From Psychromonas sp. B3M02 (lineage in GTDB: Bacteria > Pseudomonadota > Gammaproteobacteria > Enterobacterales > Psychromonadaceae): 64,000 nucleotides of DNA. How positions within the stretch are numbered: position 1 is the stretch's first letter; the number at the start of each line of letters is the position of its first letter. The notes under the pieces are model-generated. The model was not told the DNA's origin. It was given only the letters and a program-made list of their open reading frames with translations, and made no database searches. The translations under genes were made by a program, and so were the position numbers. The DNA is taken from contig NZ_QOCB01000040.1 of NCBI RefSeq assembly GCF_003318165.1, positions 1-64,000 of the forward strand. The letters run 5' to 3'. Below are positions 45,294 to 54,791 of this stretch, piece by piece.

Positions 45294-45935
45294 ATGAATG
45301 TAGCTGTTGCAAATAATATGGTTGAGTCTGTATTACCATTACCAATCGGTAACCAATCAAGTGTATTAACTGATATCTATCAACCAGAAAACAATATCGC
45401 GATATGGCAACGCACATTACCAATAGAGATGACAACTTCTATCCAAGAGATGTTACAAAATAGTAAGCCATTAGCGCTTGTTAAATACGTGACACCTGAT
45501 GACGTTGCAGAATGGATTAGAGGCAAGCTGGACGGATATGCTTGTGCAAATGCTTTGAGTGAAGATATTGCATTAATTGTCGATATGTTCTGCTGTTTAT
45601 TTGATACAAAGGAAGCGGGTTTACGACTTACCACATTAGATAAACCTATGTGTCCAAAATTTCATGTTGATCAAATCCCATGTCGTCTTGTGACCACTTA
45701 TGTAGGGACTGCAACGGAGTGGTTAGATAACCAAGATGTTAATCGAGGTGAGCAAGGCGCTTCAGCCTTGGGGCAAATTAGTAGTGATGCGCAGATCCAG
45801 CAAATATCAGCTGGAGATGTTGCATTATTGAAGGGCAGTGGTTGGGAAGGCAATGAAAACACTGGACTTGTGCATCGCTCACCTGCAGTCAATTTAAATG
45901 AACCACGTTTATTACTAACCTTGGATATAGTGTAG
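45294..45935 (+). CDS. DUF1826 protein of the zinc-responsive cluster
   Basis: This 213-residue protein belongs to the DUF1826 family, whose genes typically lie beside cobW-type metallochaperone and zur genes and under Zur control. The conserved core contains KFHVDQIPCRLVTTYVGTATEWL, then LKGSGWEGNENTGLVHRSP, with a His-x-Asp pair and further His and Cys residues that could bind a metal as in cupin-like iron oxygenases. That is inference and the activity is unknown. It is translationally coupled (TAGTG) to the truncated zur gene. Confidence 0.88.
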   Translation: MNVAVANNMVESVLPLPIGNQSSVLTDIYQPENNIAIWQRTLPIEMTTSIQEMLQNSKPLALVKYVTPDDVAEWIRGKLDGYACANALSEDIALIVDMFCCLFDTKEAGLRLTTLDKPMCPKFHVDQIPCRLVTTYVGTATEWLDNQDVNRGEQGASALGQISSDAQIQQISAGDVALLKGSGWEGNENTGLVHRSPAVNLNEPRLLLTLDIV

Positions 45936-46092
45936 TGCCCTTGAGTGACCTTGATACCGTTCTCGATTACCTAGAACAAAGCTGCCTAGCTCGGGGAAAA
46001 AAGTTAACACCTAAGCGTAAGTTGGTGTTGCAAACCTTGCTTCATGCTAATCAAGCGCTCTCAGCATATGAACTATTGGATTATTGTCACGG
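45935..46092 (+). pseudogene. zur: Truncated zur (zinc uptake regulator), N-terminal part only
   Basis: The GTG-started frame gives about 50 residues of a Fur-family regulator: LEQSCLARGKKLTPKRKLVLQTLL and ALSAYELLDYC, the N-terminal part of the Zur winged helix. The match ends abruptly there. The recognition helix (KPPTVYRAL in relatives), the dimer domain and all zinc ligands are missing. The reading continues out of frame into dihydroorotase sequence to a stop at 46165. It cannot work as a repressor. Its start overlaps the DUF1826 stop. Confidence 0.85.
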
Positions 46093-46512
46093 ACCATGTA
46101 TGTACCCCATACATGGGAAGAGAAGCAAGTTCCCTATGAACAAGCGCCTACTGGCCTACCTTTAGTTCAACATGCTTTATTGAGCTTATTTGACCAAGTG
46201 CACATGGGAAAAATGACCTTACCTGAGGTTGTTGAAAAGACTGCACATAACCCTGCTATTCGTTATCGTATTGAAGGACGTGGTTATATTCGAGAAGGCT
46301 ATTATGCTGATCTAGTTTTGGTTGATAGCAAAGCGGGCACAATGGTGAGTAATGAAAATAGTTTATATCACTGTGCTTGGTCGCCTTTTGCAGGGCACCG
46401 TTTTTCTGCTCAAATTAAAAATACCTGGGTAAATGGTCGTTTAATGTATGCTGACCAGCAAGTGATTGAGGATGCCTCTGCTGCAATGCGTTTAGTGTTT
46501 TCAGCTAAGTAA
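46093..46512 (+). pseudogene. 3' fragment of a dihydroorotase paralogue (pyrC2-like)
   Basis: From the metal-ligand motif onward the reading VPHTWEEKQVPYEQAPTGLP, then TLPEVVEKTAHNPAIRYRIEGRG and YADLVLVDSKAG matches the C-terminal third of a dihydroorotase of the type found in Zur regulons as a stand-in for zinc-dependent PyrC. The first two thirds with the HxH metal site are absent. At the junction CATGTATGTACCCC contains a doubled TGTA compared with the expected DHVPHT or DHAPHT coding, a possible 4-base duplication. It is non-functional. Confidence 0.82.
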
Positions 46513-46632
46513 AATGGGTATAGGCTACTAATAAAGTAAAGGTGAATTAATATGTTAAGGGAAATTCGATGAGCCAGAGCCGCGTGCTATTAACACAGTA
46601 TAGTGTCGTCAAACATAGTAGGAGTATCCAAC

Positions 46633-47691
46633 ATGCGTTCCGATAACCCGCCAATTTTAGGTGTTCCTACTAATATTATTACAGGGTTTCTTGGTGTAGG
46701 TAAAACTTCTGCGATTTTAAACCTCATTAAAAGTAAACCTAAAAATGAACGTTGGGCTATTTTAGTGAATGAGTTCGGCGAGGTTGGAGTTGATGGGTGT
46801 TTGGTACAAAGTCAACAGGATCAATCACAACAGGTGTTTATTCGAGAGGTGCCTGGTGGTTGTATGTGTTGTGCTGCTGGTTTACCGATGCAAGTAGCGC
46901 TTAATCAATTATTACTAAAAGCAAAACCAGATCGTCTATTGATTGAGCCTACTGGGCTTGGCCACCCTAAAGAGGTGTTACAGGTATTATCAACAGACCA
47001 TTATCGAAATGTATTATTGTTGCAAAACAATATTACCTTAGTGGATGCTCGCCACTTGGTGGATCCACGTTATACCAACCATGAGACATTCAATCAACAG
47101 ATTGCAATCGCCGATATTGTGGTCGGTAATAAACAAGATCTTTACCAAGCAAATGATGCTGAAAAATTAAAAGCTTATGTACTGAAAGTAGCTTCTCCAG
47201 AGACGAACGTTATTTTTAGCGAGTACGGCATAATCCCTTTAACGGTACTAGATAATAGCACAGACTTTAAGCAGGTTATTCCGGACCATCATAACCATCA
47301 TAACCATCATAACCATCATGACCATCATGACCATCATGACCATCATCATCACACCCATATGAAAGCGCTTGTATCAGACATGGCAATCCCTGACAACGGA
47401 GTACTCAAAGCGGTGAATGCAGGCGAGGGATTTTGTAGTGTAGGTTGGCGGTTTTCAGCGTCTAAGGTCTTTCAACGTGACAAGCTACTTTCATTATTTT
47501 CTGAATTGAAAATAGAACGCATGAAAGCAGTCTTAATCACAGAGAAAGGGGCATTTGCTTACAATTTAACGGCCGATGGGTTAACCGAAACGGCATTATT
47601 TGAATGCATAGAAAGCCGAATTGAAATCATTGCTGAAGAGATTGATGAGTCTATTGAAACACAATTATTGAGTTGTATTAAGCAAGATTGA
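46633..47691 (+). CDS. CobW-family GTPase with histidine-rich metal-binding loop
   Basis: This 352-residue COG0523 protein is a G3E-family GTPase metallochaperone: P-loop GFLGVGKTS, the CxCC motif in VPGGCMCCAAG, the Walker B region LLIEPTGLGHPKEV and NKQDL. A loop after residue 215 carries DHHNHHNHHNHH-type repeats ending in HTH, a strong zinc-binding stretch. The cluster context with a Zur box and DUF1826 marks it as a zinc-starvation chaperone of the ZagA/ZigA kind. ATG 46633 with TAGGAG before it is chosen over an in-frame TTG-like start at 46603. Confidence 0.93.
   Translation: MRSDNPPILGVPTNIITGFLGVGKTSAILNLIKSKPKNERWAILVNEFGEVGVDGCLVQSQQDQSQQVFIREVPGGCMCCAAGLPMQVALNQLLLKAKPDRLLIEPTGLGHPKEVLQVLSTDHYRNVLLLQNNITLVDARHLVDPRYTNHETFNQQIAIADIVVGNKQDLYQANDAEKLKAYVLKVASPETNVIFSEYGIIPLTVLDNSTDFKQVIPDHHNHHNHHNHHDHHDHHDHHHHTHMKALVSDMAIPDNGVLKAVNAGEGFCSVGWRFSASKVFQRDKLLSLFSELKIERMKAVLITEKGAFAYNLTADGLTETALFECIESRIEIIAEEIDESIETQLLSCIKQD
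47284..47355 (+). repeat. 9-bp tandem repeats coding HHN/HHD units in the CobW gene
   Basis: Three CATCATAAC units, three CATCATGAC units and a CATCATCATCAC end encode the histidine-rich loop. Such near-perfect 9-base repeats can change copy number by slippage without breaking the frame. Confidence 0.9.
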
Positions 47692-47800
47692 TGGATTACA
47701 AAGTTGACAATAGCATTTGTGGTTGTAAACACTATTGTCGATTAATGCTGATTTTTCAAAGAGCTATTAATCGCGTTAATCTTGTTTACTTCCTCTCTAT

Positions 47801-48367
47801 TTATAATGGCTTCACTTGTTCAGCAATGATACGGCTGAGGTCATCTAATCCTTGTGCTAAAGCAATAACTAATTCCTCGTAGCCGGTTTCTTTAAGTGGT
47901 TTATTTATTTGAAAGTAATCGCTTTTAATGAGCTGGCCTTGTGCGTCAATCAGTAACCATTCCCCACTTAATTCAGCGTCACCTGTGAATGCGCCATTAA
48001 ACTTAGTGAAATGGATTTGCAACTTAGGTTGGTTAGTTAACTGCATCGAGGTATTGCGCTCTACTGGCCAGTAGGTACTTTGATTCGTACGTAAGTTAGC
48101 CACCATTCGTTGATTAATTTGTTCGGATAGTTGATGTGCCCAACTATTATGTTTGGCTAACACAACCTTAGTATCCGATACTCTATACACTAGGCTCGCT
48201 TGGTCTAGGTAGGTATCTAAGTTAGTGCTTACTAGTAGCATGGGCAAGCTATTATTTGCTATTGCAGCTGTCGTATTTTCAGGTAATAAAAATAGTGAGT
48301 CTTGCTGCACTTCATTATTACTGCACCCTGTGATAAATATAACCAATATTAATAACCACTTTTTCAT
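47801..48367 (-). CDS. pqiC: PqiC-type outer-membrane lipoprotein (DUF330/ABC-type transport auxiliary)
   Basis: This 188-residue lipoprotein has a signal with lipobox FITGC (lipidated C15, followed by SNN, favouring outer-membrane sorting). The body matches PqiC: VYRVSDTKVVLAKHNSWAHQLSEQI and the later SGEWLLIDAQGQLI. PqiC joins the PqiB tunnel to the outer membrane for phospholipid transport. It overlaps the pqiB stop by one base. Confidence 0.9.
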   Translation of the reverse strand: MKKWLLILVIFITGCSNNEVQQDSLFLLPENTTAAIANNSLPMLLVSTNLDTYLDQASLVYRVSDTKVVLAKHNSWAHQLSEQINQRMVANLRTNQSTYWPVERNTSMQLTNQPKLQIHFTKFNGAFTGDAELSGEWLLIDAQGQLIKSDYFQINKPLKETGYEELVIALAQGLDDLSRIIAEQVKPL

Positions 48368-50013
48368 TAGTTTATTCTCTTTGTTGGAATGGGGTCGTCG
48401 ATTTGGTCTTCACCAAAAATGAGCGAGTTTGGTTTGTCGTTAATTTGTTTTAACACCGGCTGTAACTCCTGCATGACTTTTTCAACTTTATCGAGCGTTT
48501 GCTGTAAGTCGTTATAAATTGCTGAGTTAGGGCTAAAACCTGCTAGTGTTTGTTGCAGCTGTTGTAAGCTAGTCTGGACATCTGCAGGTATCGCTTGCAC
48601 CTCTTTTTGTGAGATGATCTCATTGAGTTTATCAAAGGTGTTGTTAGCAGATGTTAAGGTCTGATTTAAAGAATCCATGGTTTTAGTCATTGATCCTGCT
48701 ACCTCATTTAAAGGAATATCATTAAACTTATCCATGAATGAGGATATTTGTTGCTGAATCATCGCCAGTCCTCCTTTTTTGGTGGGGAAAACGTCGTATT
48801 CACCTACTTTAGTGATCTTGAAATCAGGATTTGGCGTGTCGAACTCTGTATCAATGAAGAGGGCTCCTGTTAATAAATTACCGCTTTTTAACTGTCCTTT
48901 GAGGCCATTTTTAAAGTGTTTCTCAATTGTTTCTTGAAAAGTGCTGAGGGAGAGGTTGCGGTCTGCACTAAATAATCTACCTAGATCAATTTTAATTAAG
49001 ACTTGGATCTTCACCGATGAGGTATCACCTTGAGGTACCATCATGTCATAGGGTGCTTGTAATACCGTACCAATGCGTATACCGCGATACTCTACAGGCG
49101 CGCCAACCGTTAAGCCTCGAATTGTTTCATCGAATTCCATGATGAATTTAACATATTGCTTATACAGTCCATTTTGTACTTGTTCATAATTATCAAATAG
49201 CGGCAGTTTCACTACGTCGCTAGCAAAGGGAGTACCGACTCTTTCGCCTGCAGGAATACCAAAAGTAACTCCGCCAGAGAGCAGGCTTTGTAATGAGTCA
49301 ACCTGTACTTTAAGACCATCGGCTTTGAGTTGAACATCAACGCCTGAGGTGAGCCAAAATTGCGAACCAGAAAGTAAGAGGTCATCATAGGGTTCGAATA
49401 TAAATAGCTGATATAAGGCTTTTTTAGCTTTTAAATCAAAAGAGGTTTTTTCTACGCGTCCCACGGTGAATCCTTGATAGGAAACGGGGTCGCCTACGCT
49501 GAGTTTCCCTGCACTATTATGGCTTAAAATAACGCGTTTTCCTTTGCTGCCTAATGGGGCAACAGGAGGAAGATCTAATGCTTCAAATGTGAGCTTTTTG
49601 GTTTTAGAGTCACCGGGTTGTATTTGAATATAGGCGCCAGATAAAATAGTGTCCAGACCAGAAATTCCTTCGCTACCTACGCGTGGTTTAACTACCCAAA
49701 ATTGGGTTTTGTCATTAAGCATCCTTTCACTGTCTTTGCTCATTTGGGCTTTTATTTCTATATGATCATAGTTTTCACTCAGTGTTACAGCAGTGACCAT
49801 ACCGACTTTCACATTTAAAGATCTTATTTCAGTTTTGCCGACTTTAATCCCTTCGGCCGTAGGCATGATGATGGTGATCTCTGTTCCTTTGTTATTTACA
49901 TATTGAAATAACATCCATGCACCAATAAACAATGCCAATATTGGAATGATCCAGATTGCAGATATCTTTTTCTGTTCTTTTATTGTGGCTTGTACTGGAG
50001 TTTCATCACTCAT
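48367..50013 (-). CDS. pqiB: PqiB, three-MCE-domain lipid transport tunnel
   Basis: This 548-residue inner-membrane-anchored protein has one N-terminal helix (IWIIPILALFIGAWMLF) and three successive MCE domains (about residues 40-140, 155-255 and 280-390; GIKVGKTEIRSLNVKVG opens the first), then a long coiled-coil needle (about 415-530). In E. coli the hexamer forms a tube across the periplasm. Gene order pqiA-pqiB-pqiC is intact. Confidence 0.94.
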   Translation of the reverse strand: MSDETPVQATIKEQKKISAIWIIPILALFIGAWMLFQYVNNKGTEITIIMPTAEGIKVGKTEIRSLNVKVGMVTAVTLSENYDHIEIKAQMSKDSERMLNDKTQFWVVKPRVGSEGISGLDTILSGAYIQIQPGDSKTKKLTFEALDLPPVAPLGSKGKRVILSHNSAGKLSVGDPVSYQGFTVGRVEKTSFDLKAKKALYQLFIFEPYDDLLLSGSQFWLTSGVDVQLKADGLKVQVDSLQSLLSGGVTFGIPAGERVGTPFASDVVKLPLFDNYEQVQNGLYKQYVKFIMEFDETIRGLTVGAPVEYRGIRIGTVLQAPYDMMVPQGDTSSVKIQVLIKIDLGRLFSADRNLSLSTFQETIEKHFKNGLKGQLKSGNLLTGALFIDTEFDTPNPDFKITKVGEYDVFPTKKGGLAMIQQQISSFMDKFNDIPLNEVAGSMTKTMDSLNQTLTSANNTFDKLNEIISQKEVQAIPADVQTSLQQLQQTLAGFSPNSAIYNDLQQTLDKVEKVMQELQPVLKQINDKPNSLIFGEDQIDDPIPTKRIN

Positions 50014-50027
50014 TATTGGTATCTCTT

Positions 50028-51356
50028 TTAATCATTTATGGGTTGCGAGTATGGTTTGGTTAACTCTGTTTTCTGTGTACTTTGCTCTGCTGATTGACGC
50101 CATAACATACGAGAATCAAACTTCATTGCTGAAAGCATGGTAAATATAACGACAGCAGCAAAGGAAAGTGCGGCAGGTCCTGGGTAAATTGCCATTAATT
50201 TTTGTAATTGAACCAGTGCTACTAATATCGCTACGACAAAAATATCGATCATTGACCAGCGTCCGATAAACTCGGTAATGCGGTATATTGTTAGTTTTTT
50301 AGCCGCTTCACTCTCAGGTAGCTTATTGAACTTTTTGGCACTAATAAATAGCCACGCTAACGCAAATATTTTGATCAATGGAATAAACACACTAGCAATA
50401 AAGATGATCGCAGCCACTGGGTAAGAGCCTAATTGCCATAACAGGATCACACCTTCCATAATGGTCGATGGAGTACTGGAGCCTAAGCTTACTGTGTACA
50501 TCATAGGGTAAAGGTTCGCTGGAAAATAAAATACAATCGCTGTTAATAGCAGCGCCCATACTTTTTGTAAATTAGCATCCATATCAAAATGATGTAGAGG
50601 GCTACCACACCGTAAGCAAGTCTGTTGTGCTGTTTGATTATCTGGATTTATTTGATGGCAAGTATGGCAACTTAAATGTGTCTGTGAAAGATGCGTATCA
50701 CCTTCGTAATTGTGTTGAAGGGATTTGGCAGGAATAAGTTGCTCCCAGAGCCAAATTTTATCAACCAGCGACACACATTTAACCACTAAAACCGCATAGA
50801 TACAGAAAGTAAAAAATGAATAGCCAAGACTGATCTCTGCCAAAGACGCTATTTTCACCAAGCTAACCAGCACCCCAAGTAGGAACACATCCACCATTAA
50901 CCAAGGCTCTATTATAAATAGTATTTTACAGCAATGTGTTACATATCTTTTAGGTCGTCCTTTGTTACTTACCGCCTTGTAATATAGGTACAGCATTAAG
51001 CTAATGTAGATAAAAGGAAGTACCAAAACTGTCGCGAATAATAACAACCCTAATAATGTATTTTGATATTCACCTAGCATTTGCGCAGCTTGCAACAAAT
51101 TAATTTCTTGGGTTAGCCCTTGTACTGAAAATGACATAAATGGGAAAGAGATACTTAATATTAACATCATCAAACAAGCCGATGCATAAGCTGTGGCTGT
51201 TTGGTAAGGCTTTGCTATTTTTTTAGTAAGCAGATGCTCACATCTAGGACAGTGTGCTTTTTGCTTATCCTGAAGTGCTGGAATGGCGACGACTAAGCCA
51301 CACTCTTCACAGGATATCGTTAAATTAGGACTGCTTAATATGGTTTCTGTAGTCAC
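50028..51356 (-). CDS. pqiA: PqiA, inner-membrane partner of PqiB
   Basis: PqiA is a polytopic inner-membrane protein with two homologous halves, each with a zinc-ribbon-like cysteine set (CEECG...CPRCEHLL and CHTCH...CLRCGSPL) followed by four membrane helices. It feeds lipids to PqiB. The frame is open back to a TTG at 51491, but the extra residues (HQKRTLHTIHKHHY) have no counterpart in PqiA, so I place the start at the GTG at 51356 with low certainty. Confidence 0.9.
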   Translation of the reverse strand: MTTETILSSPNLTISCEECGLVVAIPALQDKQKAHCPRCEHLLTKKIAKPYQTATAYASACLMMLILSISFPFMSFSVQGLTQEINLLQAAQMLGEYQNTLLGLLLFATVLVLPFIYISLMLYLYYKAVSNKGRPKRYVTHCCKILFIIEPWLMVDVFLLGVLVSLVKIASLAEISLGYSFFTFCIYAVLVVKCVSLVDKIWLWEQLIPAKSLQHNYEGDTHLSQTHLSCHTCHQINPDNQTAQQTCLRCGSPLHHFDMDANLQKVWALLLTAIVFYFPANLYPMMYTVSLGSSTPSTIMEGVILLWQLGSYPVAAIIFIASVFIPLIKIFALAWLFISAKKFNKLPESEAAKKLTIYRITEFIGRWSMIDIFVVAILVALVQLQKLMAIYPGPAALSFAAVVIFTMLSAMKFDSRMLWRQSAEQSTQKTELTKPYSQPIND

Positions 51357-51828
51357 GTTGTTGACGAGTTCACTTTTATTAAGATATGAGACAATACTGA
51401 TGTAATGGTGTTTGTGTATTGTGTGAAGCGTTCTTTTTTGATGATAACAGATGTTTTTTTTTACATCTATGACCAGGTAAGCGTAATACAAAATGCAGAA
51501 AAGTTATTTATAGTTACCAAACTACCGGTAAATATTTTAGCTAAATAAATCGAATTAACGTAGGAGTGAAGATAAAAAGCCAATAATAAAACATTTTGTT
51601 GGCGTTATAAGCCTATATTGTTGTTAATTCTTAAAAATAATAAAGATTCCTACTTGTTAACAACAAAAACTCTCCTATATTAAATTGAATAAAATCATTA
51701 CTTAGTTCACAAATTTTACAATGAATGTAATATCAGTGTTATTGAAATTAATCACATCGATGTACTAGTTTGATTAATATTTTACTTAAAACAGTTTTAC
51801 TACATCACTTTTACTATTAGGACCCATA
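51357..51828. other. Divergent pqiA-chemoreceptor intergenic region
   Basis: About 470 AT-rich bases between divergent genes. They hold the promoters of pqiABC and of the chemoreceptor and possibly an N-terminal extension of pqiA. No RNA gene or repeat is seen. Confidence 0.4.
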
Positions 51829-53700
51829 ATGGCTATTTCGATCGGATTTAAACAACGCATAATATTAGCAGCTACTCTTTTATTAGGCGTCTCTTTATTA
51901 GTCTCAAATTGGGTGTCATATAGTACAACCCGTACAGAAAGCGTTGCAGAAGTTGATAGGAATTCTGCAGCTGTTTTAAAAATGGTTAAGGAAGATATTA
52001 ATGCTTGGTTGCAGAGTAGTCAGAAGGTTATTACAAGTGCCAAAAGCTTATTAAATAGCGACGACACAGCAAAAAAAGTAGAAATAGCTAAATTATTAGT
52101 TTCTTCAACTCCTTTAGATGCGGTTAACTTTGCTGATCAAACTGGTTTTACTGTTGGTAACTCTGGTGTTATTGATAATTATGATGCGACTCAAGAGGAG
52201 TGGTATCAAGATGCTAAAGCTGCAAATAAGCTAATCATCACAGACATTTATTTTGATAAAGGTATTTCTGATAAATACATGTTCAGCTTTTTAGATGTTG
52301 GTAACAATGGAGTCATTGGGGGTGATATCTTTTTAGAAGCAGTTGATCACTTCATTAACGACGTTGACTTTAAAGGTGCTGAAATCAGTATTTATGATGC
52401 TAATGGAGGTTTGATTAGTACGTCAGGAAATGGTGAGTACGGAGACCGAATAAGCGATAAAAACTTAGAGCAACAAGTGTTAAGAAATGATCAAGGTAAA
52501 TTCTTTTATCAAAAAAATGGCCATCAACAACAAGCTGTTTATGATGACTTAACCTTACTCGGTGGTAAGAAATGGCATATCGTCATGGATATTAATGAGT
52601 CAATTGTTTACCAATTTCTAGATGAGCAACTTATCTCTGCAATTATTACAGCGGCAATTTTAATAATAGTGACGATTATTTTATTAGTATTGACGTTAGC
52701 TAAAATTTATACCCCTATTATTTCGTTAAAAGAAAGAATCGGTAGTTTGGCTCAAGGCGAAGGTGACCTGACACAACGTTTAGAAGTGAAAGGCAATGAT
52801 GACCTTGCGCAAATTGCACGAGATGTGAATTCGTTTATTAGTCAGTTACAAACGATGCTGATTGATGTGTTAACTTCATCTGCAGATATTTCAGAAGAAA
52901 TTAAGCACCTTAAGCAAGCTTCTTTGGCTAATACTCAATCACTTAAAATGCATTCTGATGAAACAAATCAAGTAGTGGCTGCGATTACAGAAATGAGTGC
53001 GTCGGCTAATGCCGTTGCTGATAATGCAAGACAAACGGCGCTAAGCACACAACAAACCAGTGATGAAGCGTTAGTATCGAAAGAACTGGTTCATACTTCT
53101 TCAGAAAGCGTAAGAATGTTAGTGACAGAAGTCGATGTTGCTTCAGAACGTATTAATACGATGAATGAAAATACACAAGAAATAGTCTCGGTATTAAGTG
53201 TTATTGGTGCTATTGCTGATCAAACTAACTTGTTAGCGTTAAACGCAGCGATTGAAGCTGCTCGAGCTGGTGAGCAAGGTCGAGGGTTTGCTGTTGTTGC
53301 TGATGAAGTCAGATCGTTGGCTGCCAGAACACAGACTAGCACTGCTGAAATTAATGAAATCTTGTTAAAACTGACTAGTGATGCGGTACTATCGGTTAAA
53401 GCAATGGAAACGACTAAAGAGAGCTGTCAAAGTACTACTGATAACACCATCCGTGTTGGTAGCGGATTAGATGCAATGGTCGGTTCGATAATCGAAGTTA
53501 ATGAATTAAGCTCGCAAATTGCAACTGCCGCCTCTGAGCAAAGTACGGTGGCTGATGAAATCAGTCGTAATATGTCGTCAATTCAACACATGGTGAATGA
53601 TTTAACAGAGAATGGTCGATTAACCAGTAATAGCACAGAGAACTTAGTAACAGCAAACCAACAGCTAGATGCATTAGTCAGTCGTTTTAAATTAAATTAA
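51829..53700 (+). CDS. Methyl-accepting chemotaxis protein
   Basis: This 623-residue chemoreceptor has a first membrane helix (about 10-30), a periplasmic Cache-type sensor (about 35-255, including [17 protein letters not shown] and EEWYQDAK, features of dCache amine or amino-acid sensors), a second helix (about 264-288), a HAMP domain ([22 protein letters not shown]) and the signalling hairpin with [20 protein letters not shown]. There are no adjacent che genes. A hairpin follows the stop. Confidence 0.94.
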   Translation: MAISIGFKQRIILAATLLLGVSLLVSNWVSYSTTRTESVAEVDRNSAAVLKMVKEDINAWLQSSQKVITSAKSLLNSDDTAKKVEIAKLLVSSTPLDAVNFADQTGFTVGNSGVIDNYDATQEEWYQDAKAANKLIITDIYFDKGISDKYMFSFLDVGNNGVIGGDIFLEAVDHFINDVDFKGAEISIYDANGGLISTSGNGEYGDRISDKNLEQQVLRNDQGKFFYQKNGHQQQAVYDDLTLLGGKKWHIVMDINESIVYQFLDEQLISAIITAAILIIVTIILLVLTLAKIYTPIISLKERIGSLAQGEGDLTQRLEVKGNDDLAQIARDVNSFISQLQTMLIDVLTSSADISEEIKHLKQASLANTQSLKMHSDETNQVVAAITEMSASANAVADNARQTALSTQQTSDEALVSKELVHTSSESVRMLVTEVDVASERINTMNENTQEIVSVLSVIGAIADQTNLLALNAAIEAARAGEQGRGFAVVADEVRSLAARTQTSTAEINEILLKLTSDAVLSVKAMETTKESCQSTTDNTIRVGSGLDAMVGSIIEVNELSSQIATAASEQSTVADEISRNMSSIQHMVNDLTENGRLTSNSTENLVTANQQLDALVSRFKLN

Positions 53701-53713
53701 ACGAGCGAGTATG

Positions 53714-53742
53714 ATCCCTTTTATAGCTTTTATGAAAGGGAT
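53714..53742 (+). terminator. Stem-loop after the chemoreceptor gene
   Basis: ATCCCTTT pairs with AAAGGGAT around a 13-base loop and is followed by TTTAG, 14 bases after the stop codon. It is a modest intrinsic terminator. Confidence 0.65.
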
Positions 53743-53898
53743 TTTAGTTGCGTAAGCGTCATGTTGTTTATTAACAATAGTCTCTTCTTTTCGCGCTTGA
53801 TCGCGAAACAATCTCCTTTAGCTCCATTTATTATTATACTCTCTACATTCCCTTAGCAATTTGCTAACTTATGAATAAATGGATTGATGAGAGTATTT

Positions 53899-54693
53899 AT
53901 GCATAAAGACCAACTCACTTTTAATAATATGATCACTTATGGTATCGCTGATTTAATATTATCTATTGGCGATGCTGCTTTTTTTGACAAATTAACGTAT
54001 TTGTTAAAGTCCGCGGCGAGCTTCGATGATTATGTGATTTTAATTTACCATCCAACGGAATCTCCAACGGTATTGAATTCCTCTTTTGCTATTGATGAAA
54101 TGGCCGTTTGGGAGCGTTACCTTGCAGGGGCCTATTTATTGAGTCCATTTTACAATTATGGGGTTAATCAAGGTAAAGAAGGGTTTGTCACATTAGATGA
54201 AATTGTACCCGATGATTTTTATCAAAGTGCTTATTATGAAGATTATTTTCGTCAGTCTAAATTAGTTGATGAGACCTGCTTTTCCGTGCAGGGGGCTAAC
54301 AATAATGTGTACTTGTTATCGTTAGGGAGAACAAAAACCTTATCTAAATTCAGTGAGCGCATGTTAGTAAGATTAAGGGAGTTATATCCTATTTTTAGTT
54401 CAGCAGTAAAAATGCATGATAAAACACAACACCTGCCAGAGCGACAATCTCATCTAAAAATAAAAGAGTATATCGCTGAGTTTGGCATGGATGTGTTAAC
54501 TCCTAGGGAGCATGAAGTTACGCTACTGTTGATTCGTGGTTACTCCACTAAGGAAGCCGCTCGTTTACTTAATATCTCCTCTGAAACAGAACGTGTACAC
54601 CGTAAAAATATTTATACTAAGCTACAAGTCAATTCTCAGCATGAGTTACTCGCCAAGATTTTTGACGACATTGTAAACCTTACTCCAAACTAA
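53899..54693 (+). CDS. LuxR-family transcriptional regulator
   Basis: This regulator of about 264 residues has an N-terminal domain of unknown ligand and a C-terminal LuxR/FixJ helix-turn-helix: LTPREHEVTLLLIRGYSTKEAARLL then RVHRKNIYTKLQVNSQHELL. The N-terminal part shows no clear acyl-homoserine-lactone pocket signature and no receiver Asp pattern. ATG 53899 with GAGAG upstream is preferred; an in-frame ATG at 53887 is possible. It lies 98 bases upstream of the carbamoylase gene and in the same direction, so it is the probable activator of the long operon that follows. Confidence 0.88.
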   Translation: MHKDQLTFNNMITYGIADLILSIGDAAFFDKLTYLLKSAASFDDYVILIYHPTESPTVLNSSFAIDEMAVWERYLAGAYLLSPFYNYGVNQGKEGFVTLDEIVPDDFYQSAYYEDYFRQSKLVDETCFSVQGANNNVYLLSLGRTKTLSKFSERMLVRLRELYPIFSSAVKMHDKTQHLPERQSHLKIKEYIAEFGMDVLTPREHEVTLLLIRGYSTKEAARLLNISSETERVHRKNIYTKLQVNSQHELLAKIFDDIVNLTPN

Positions 54694-54791
54694 TTTTTGC
54701 TTTAACTATGTCTATACCGCAATTGGGTAATAGTACTCAGTAAATTCTATCTTTATGATAATTTTAACGATTATCAAGGTAGCAGAGACTG

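Noticed and set aside
47284..47355. CRISPR-like or regulatory tandem repeat
   Set aside because: The repeat units are in frame within the CobW coding sequence and simply encode histidine-rich residues.
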